The position numbers and the translations under genes were made by a program. Source: Paenibacillus taihuensis (GTDB lineage Bacteria > Bacillota > Bacilli > Paenibacillales > Paenibacillaceae). From it: a DNA stretch of 64,000 nt. Below the pieces are notes generated by a model. It was not told the DNA's origin and searched no databases. It was given only the letters and a program-made list of their open reading frames with translations. The stretch is from assembly GCF_003386535.1 (NCBI RefSeq), contig NZ_QTTN01000016.1:65396-129395 (forward strand), written 5' to 3'. Below, piece after piece: positions 60,492 to 64,000 of the stretch; positions within the stretch are counted from its first letter, which is position 1, and every line of letters starts with the position of its first letter.

Positions 60492-61067
60492 TTGAAATCA
60501 AGTTTAACGTTTGAAGTGGTGCAGGAGGGTCAGATCGAACAGTGCAGAGACCTGTGCAACGAGCTGATGGCTTTCCAGAAGTCGCAGGCGATTATCGCCC
60601 CGGAAGTGTTCGATAGGATGAATTTCGACACGCGGATGAAGCGGAGTTATGACAGCGCGCTTCGCAGCCAAGTCATCGTCGTGAAGGACGACGGCGTCCC
60701 TGTCGGCTACATATTCTCAACGGTTGAGACAGTTAAGCAGGGCGAAGATGCGATTCCAGCCTGGGCGCCTGTCCAAGAAGGGCAAGAGGTGCAAGGCTTC
60801 TACCCGAACGGGGACGAGCTGCCTCCAGTAATGGGCTGTGTCAGCAACCTGTACGTGCGCGAAGCTTACAAAGGCATGGGGCTCGGCTCGAAGCTGTTCG
60901 GCATGGCGATGGAGTGGCTGGAGAGCTTTGAAGATGTCGATCTGATCATGATCTATATCTCCAACGGCAACGAAGCGGCGCTCGATTTCTACTTGAGCCG
61001 CGGCTTCACGTTCAGCCACGAGGTGTTCGGAGGCTTCATCAAGGCTGTCTATAAACGCCTGAAGTAA
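60492..61067 (+). CDS. GNAT acetyltransferase
   Basis: 191 residues from TTG 60492, about 6 bases after GAGGTG; GTG 60483 is the alternative. Acyl-CoA loop LYVREAYKGMGLGSKLFGMAMEWL and C-terminal ISNGNEAALDFYLSRGFTFSHEVFGG. Substrate unknown. Divergent from the SUFU gene, monocistronic. Confidence 0.9.
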   Translation: MKSSLTFEVVQEGQIEQCRDLCNELMAFQKSQAIIAPEVFDRMNFDTRMKRSYDSALRSQVIVVKDDGVPVGYIFSTVETVKQGEDAIPAWAPVQEGQEVQGFYPNGDELPPVMGCVSNLYVREAYKGMGLGSKLFGMAMEWLESFEDVDLIMIYISNGNEAALDFYLSRGFTFSHEVFGGFIKAVYKRLK

Positions 61068-61163
61068 CATCAATAAGTTCATGTTAACGCGGCAAAGTGC
61101 TGCACCTCTGGGCGCATAGGCGAGTATCCTAGTGTGATACCACTTGCGGAGGAGATTGCGGGC

Positions 61164-61952
61164 ATGGGATTTTTCGTAAAAGTAGAGAAAAACGTCAATA
61201 TATACGTAGAGGACATTAATCCAGAAGGCACAAAGACGATTCTATTTATTCATGGCTGGCCGCTCAACCATAATCAGTACGAGTACCAATACAATGTGCT
61301 GCCTGGGGTCGGCTTTCGCTGTGTTGGCTTAGACTGGCGTGGGTACGGCGAGTCGGACCGTCCGTACAACGGCTACGGCTTTGACCGGCTGGCAGATGAT
61401 GTCCGGGCAGTTGTAGATGCGCTGCAGCTGAAGGATTTCATCCTCGTGGGGCATTCCACGGGAGGCGCGATCTCCATCCGGTACATGTCGCGTCATCAAG
61501 GTTACGGCGTCTGCAAGCTTGTGCTCATCGACGCTGCTGCGCCTGACAGTGTGCCGAAGGATATAGCGAATATGTTCATTACCGAATCTTTGAACGATCG
61601 GCCTAAGATGCTTAGCAACGTCACGGATATGTTCTTCTTCCAGTACCAGACGGGTCCAATGATCGAATGGTTCTCCCAGCTCGGCCTTGTCGCGGCAGGC
61701 TATTCGACGGCGGCAATTATGGCGACGCTGCGGGATGAGAGTGTACGCAACGATCTGAGCTCCATCCATGTGCCGACCCTTATCATCCACGGTACGCATG
61801 ATAAAATCGTGCCGTTCAGCCAGGGAGAGAAGACGCATGAGCTGATCCCGAATTCGCAGTTTGTACCATTCGAATTCAGCGGTCATGGCGCTTTTATCGA
61901 GGAGAAGGATAAACTTAACCAGCTGTTGATCAAGTTTATTGGCGAGCAATAG
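61164..61952 (+). CDS. Alpha/beta hydrolase
   Basis: 262 residues from ATG 61164 with GGAGGAG 10 bases upstream; a longer frame starts at 61134. Oxyanion region FIHGWPLNHNQYEYQYNVLP, nucleophile in ILVGHSTGGAISI (Ser), acid in IIHGTHDKIVPF and catalytic His in EFSGHGAFIEE. It resembles non-heme chloroperoxidase-type or esterase hydrolases. Cytoplasmic; substrate unknown. Confidence 0.92.
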   Translation: MGFFVKVEKNVNIYVEDINPEGTKTILFIHGWPLNHNQYEYQYNVLPGVGFRCVGLDWRGYGESDRPYNGYGFDRLADDVRAVVDALQLKDFILVGHSTGGAISIRYMSRHQGYGVCKLVLIDAAAPDSVPKDIANMFITESLNDRPKMLSNVTDMFFFQYQTGPMIEWFSQLGLVAAGYSTAAIMATLRDESVRNDLSSIHVPTLIIHGTHDKIVPFSQGEKTHELIPNSQFVPFEFSGHGAFIEEKDKLNQLLIKFIGEQ

Positions 61953-61992
61953 AACAGTCATCATCAAGGTGCGTATGGTGTCGGATGATAAG

Positions 61993-62029
61993 AGCTGCAG
62001 GTTCCCTTGGGAGAATCTGCGGCTTTTTG
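61993..62029 (+). terminator. Terminator after the hydrolase
   Basis: AGCTGCAGGTTC (61993-62004) pairs with GAATCTGCGGCT (62013-62024) with two G-U pairs, then T-run. Confidence 0.8.
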
Positions 62030-62089
62030 TCGTTATAGCGGGTTGCTGCTGCCCTATGGATCATGAGAACGGAATAGGGAGTGATTGCG

Positions 62090-62490
62090 GTGGCGGCAAA
62101 CATACTGATGATCTATGCCAGCATGACTGGCAATACAGAAGATATGGCAGATCTGATTGGAGAAGGGATTCGCGAGGCCGGAGGAACGTTGACCGTGCAG
62201 ATGGTGATGGATGCTTCCGCGGCGTCGCTGGCTGATTATGACGGAGTCGTTCTAGGCGCATATACGTGGGGAGACGGGGAATTGCCAGATGAGTTTCCCA
62301 GCTTCTATGAGGAAATGGATCAGCTGCAGCTGTCCGGCGTGAAGGCTGCCGTATTCGGTTCCTGCGATTCTGAATCGGAGCCGATGTCGTACAGGACGGA
62401 TTGAAGATTGAATTCGGTCCGAGCGGTGATGAGCGAGTGGTGTGCAAGCAGTTCGGGCCGCAGTTCGCCATCTTGGTTCGCGCAGGAAGG
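62090..62490 (+). pseudogene. Flavodoxin gene broken by an internal deletion and frameshift
   Basis: From GTG 62090 (RBS GGGAGTG) the frame encodes a normal flavodoxin start (FMN phosphate loop YASMTGNTEDMADLIGEGI, DYDGVVLGAYTWGDGELPDEF, AVFGSCDSE) but ends at 62404 with unrelated residues. The flavodoxin C-terminus (DGLKIEFGPSGDERVVCKQFGPQF) follows in another frame from about 62395. About 25-35 residues between the CDS and GLKIEF motifs are missing, so a deletion near 62375-62390 also shifted the frame. FMN binding and the lost helix would be impaired. Confidence 0.75.
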
Positions 62491-62505
62491 GAGGACGCTC
62501 TAGCT

Positions 62506-62655
62506 ATGAGAGTGCTGTATCAGATCTACATATCGCGTAAAGAAATGGCCGATCCAGCCGATCTGGCTGACGTTTTGGAGGAGATGGAGCAAGAGCAAGA
62601 ACGGATGGAGCCTCCTCATCTCACCGACCTTTTGCGAGGGGCGAAATTGGAATAA
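62506..62655 (+). CDS. Short acidic helical ORF, doubtful
   Basis: 49 residues starting at ATG 62506 within the frame that carries the flavodoxin C-terminus; GGGAGG lies about 12 bases upstream. Helical and acidic (ADVLEEMEQEQERMEPP). It could be the true next gene, or simply read-through of the broken flavodoxin. Confidence 0.3.
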   Translation: MRVLYQIYISRKEMADPADLADVLEEMEQEQERMEPPHLTDLLRGAKLE

Positions 62656-62767
62656 TTTAGAGTGATAAGCAACCGATTTCAGTGAGCATAATGGAAAATC
62701 ATTGTTGGGTATAGTAATGGCGTTAGCAAATGACGACTAATATCCAATCAAGGAAGGTGCTTACTGT

Positions 62768-63634
62768 ATGGAGGAGAATTACCGCGCTCAAGGGCCGAGA
62801 AAGAATCCACTTGCATCGGCTCTCAAGTGGCTAGGAATCGTTGTACTCTCGCTTACCGTTATGGTGAGCTTGCCGGATGTTGGCTCAGCGATCGGTAAAG
62901 GCGCGCGTGGGCCGGATGTGTATGTGATTCAAGGAATGTTGAAGTCGCTTGGCAGTTACGCGGGTCCGATCAATGGCGTCTACAATGCGCAAACTGTCCG
63001 CGGCGTGAAGTATTATCAGAAGACACATGGCCTGCCGGTAACAGGCAACGTTGACAAGCGCACGATGAAATCGATGGTTTACGCATATGAAAGCAAGAAG
63101 TCCGGCGCGAAAGCGAAAATGCGAGCTAAGAATTTCGGACAAGCGAAAGGCATCGGACGCGGCAAGGGCGCTGGTGGCGGCCGCGGTGGTAAAGGCGGCG
63201 CCGGCGGCGGAGCGGGAGCCGGTCAAGGCGGAGGCTTTGGCGGCGGAGCTGGCGGTGGCCAAGGCGGCGGTATGGAAGAGAACCAAGGCGGAGGCGGCAA
63301 GGGCGGCCAAGGCGGCGGTATGGAAGAGAACCAAGGCGGAGGCGGCAAGGGCGGCCAAGGCGGCGGTATGGAAGAGAACCAAGGCGGAGGCGGCAAAGGC
63401 GGCCAAGGCGGCGGTATGGAAGAGAACCAAGGCGGAGGTATGGAAGAGAACCAAGGCGGAGGCGGCAAAGGTGGCCAAGGCGGCCAAGGCGGCGGTATGG
63501 AGAATAACCAAGGCGGCGGAGGTAAGTCGAAAGGCGGAAACAATGCCGGCGGCAACAGCAGTGGCAACAATAGCGGCAACGGAGAGGGTAACAACGCGCC
63601 TGCACCGGACAATGCCGAGGGCACAGGACGTTAA
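62768..63634 (+). CDS. Secreted peptidoglycan-binding protein with Gly-rich repeat tail
   Basis: 288 residues; AAGGAAGG precedes the ATG. A hydrophobic signal or anchor (about 18-38, ALKWLGIVVLSLTVMVSLPDVGSA) is followed by a PG_binding_1-type domain (about 44-108: GPDVYVIQGMLKSLGSYAGPINGVYNAQTVRGVKYYQKTHGLPVTGNVDKRTMKSM). The rest is basic then Gly-rich, with six copies of a GGGMEENQ / GGGGKGGQ unit and a Gly/Asn/Ser end. A wall-associated structural or hydrogel-like role is likely; there is no catalytic domain. Confidence 0.85.
   Translation: MEENYRAQGPRKNPLASALKWLGIVVLSLTVMVSLPDVGSAIGKGARGPDVYVIQGMLKSLGSYAGPINGVYNAQTVRGVKYYQKTHGLPVTGNVDKRTMKSMVYAYESKKSGAKAKMRAKNFGQAKGIGRGKGAGGGRGGKGGAGGGAGAGQGGGFGGGAGGGQGGGMEENQGGGGKGGQGGGMEENQGGGGKGGQGGGMEENQGGGGKGGQGGGMEENQGGGMEENQGGGGKGGQGGQGGGMENNQGGGGKSKGGNNAGGNSSGNNSGNGEGNNAPAPDNAEGTGR
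63261..63520 (+). repeat. 48-bp tandem repeat in the Gly-rich tail
   Basis: ATGs of successive MEEN units fall at 63272, 63320, 63368, 63416, 63440 and 63497, giving spacings of 48, 48, 48, 24 and 57. All are multiples of three, so length changes keep the frame. Confidence 0.92.
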
Positions 63635-63647
63635 GATATGGAAGCGC

Positions 63648-63684
63648 GAGAACCAGGCCGGTTATGGCCTGGTTCTCATTTTGT
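63648..63684 (+). terminator. Terminator after the Gly-rich protein
   Basis: GAGAACCAGGCC (63648-63659) pairs perfectly with GGCCTGGTTCTC (63666-63677), GGTTAT loop, T-rich tail. Confidence 0.9.
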
Positions 63685-63779
63685 AGAATTGATGATGAGT
63701 ATGTGGATGCCTATATTGGATAAAGAGTCAATTTCATAATGAATAACCCCTTGGAATTTAAAGGCTTTTTAGCATGCAA

Positions 63780-64000
63780 AAAAGGAGTGCCTCCCCAAGT
63801 TCTCGAAGTTATGGTTACCACACCAAATAACTGAGAAAAGAAAGGAGCACTCCTATGTACTCTATTCAACAAGAAGAGCTGTTTTCCTTCGAGGATTTAC
63901 TGGAATTTGAGGCCGAAGCAAAATATACAGCTATTTTATCCCATCTGCCGATCGGCACCATCCTACACGCGATCAGTGGTTCTCCTCAGCGAGGGCGTCC
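63780..64000 (+). mobile_element. Left part of an insertion sequence, cut by the window end
   Basis: A transposase-like gene starts at 63855. Just before it, GGAGTGC (about 63784-63790) and GCACTCC (63847-63853) form an inverted pair, and the preceding 80 bases are AT-rich. The exact terminal repeat cannot be fixed without the right end. Confidence 0.55.
63855..64000 (+). CDS. Transposase, N-terminal fragment (window edge)
   Basis: 48 codons from ATG 63855 with AAAGGAG 7 bases upstream. The start MYSIQQEELFSFEDLLEFE, then LPIGTILHAISGSPQRGRP, looks like the N-terminal domain of Firmicutes DDE transposases. The family cannot be assigned firmly. It is 3'-truncated by the window only. Confidence 0.6.
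   Translation, partial: MYSIQQEELFSFEDLLEFEAEAKYTAILSHLPIGTILHAISGSPQRGR

Noticed and set aside
63087..63686. Second long frame rich in Ala/Lys through the Gly repeat, and reverse-strand frames
   Set aside because: It comes from GC-rich repeats in the real gene's shadow; no RBS and biased composition.
1..64000. tRNA, rRNA or CRISPR arrays
   Set aside because: No tRNA-like arms with T-loop GTTCRA patterns, rRNA sequence or spaced direct repeats were seen on reading.

Overview
The window looks like chromosomal DNA of a Paenibacillus-type bacterium (Bacillota, moderately high GC). The support is an SLH-anchored surface protein, strong GGAGG-type ribosome binding sites with frequent GTG and TTG starts, a BceRSAB-type peptide-sensing module, a ytcD/ytbD/ytbE-like set, an AdhR-type MerR promoter and many AraC, LysR, TetR and GNAT genes. 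This assignment is inferred from gene content, not from a database search. No rRNA, tRNA or CRISPR array was seen.

Layout. 1-3600: the 3' part of an RCC1/WG-repeat protein and a membrane diguanylate cyclase preceded by a tiny coupled ORF. 3.7-9.5 kb: Eis-like acetyltransferase, DUF4838-like protein, LysR, rhodanese, a MerR-controlled quinone oxidoreductase and a membrane/helical-repeat protein. 9.7-12.9 kb: a C39-like protein, a scar made of a frameshifted VOC gene fused to a 5'-truncated ferredoxin-NADP reductase, and a YidC insertase. 13-17.9 kb: SLH surface protein, then HxlR / MFS / aldo-keto reductase. 18-27 kb: ComB-like phosphatase coupled to a type I phosphodiesterase, DUF2071, a TauE-type permease, a NarL-type two-component system, GNAT, TetR with twin operators, and an NAD-dependent reductase that ends in a membrane tail. 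27-33 kb: ArsR/SRPBCC/DinB, a repeat-rich spacer, and a leftward operon of OCD-like reductase, M19 dipeptidase-like protein and CocE/NonD hydrolase.

33.3-39.2 kb: a small aromatic 'FWFYP' protein, a complete BceR-S-A-B-like antimicrobial-peptide module and a HigBA-like toxin-antitoxin pair with two abutting operators. 39.3-46 kb: an EamA transporter, two paralogous AraC/GyrI-like regulators with small neighbours, and a second diguanylate cyclase. 46-51 kb: a PUA-like-domain protein without nuclease, a second FWFYP protein with a His-rich Sm-like partner, and an asparaginase / NagB-like / 2-hydroxyacid dehydrogenase operon. 51-58 kb: LysR with branched-chain aminotransferase, amino-acid permease, a flippase-like protein with a GT4 glycosyltransferase, and an M50-type protease. 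58-64 kb: VOC, siderophore-interacting reductase and Suppressor-of-Fused proteins, GNAT, alpha/beta hydrolase, a decayed flavodoxin, a secreted peptidoglycan-binding protein with a Gly-rich MEEN repeat tail, and the start of a transposase cut by the window edge.

Most of the window is ordinary accessory chromosome. The least explained items are the FWFYP/His-rich protein set, the stand-alone PUA-like protein, the ComB plus phosphodiesterase pair, the reductase-membrane fusion, the inverted-repeat family near 28.6 kb and the apparently leaderless ArsR promoter. I did not see one clear-cut, wholly new multi-gene system.
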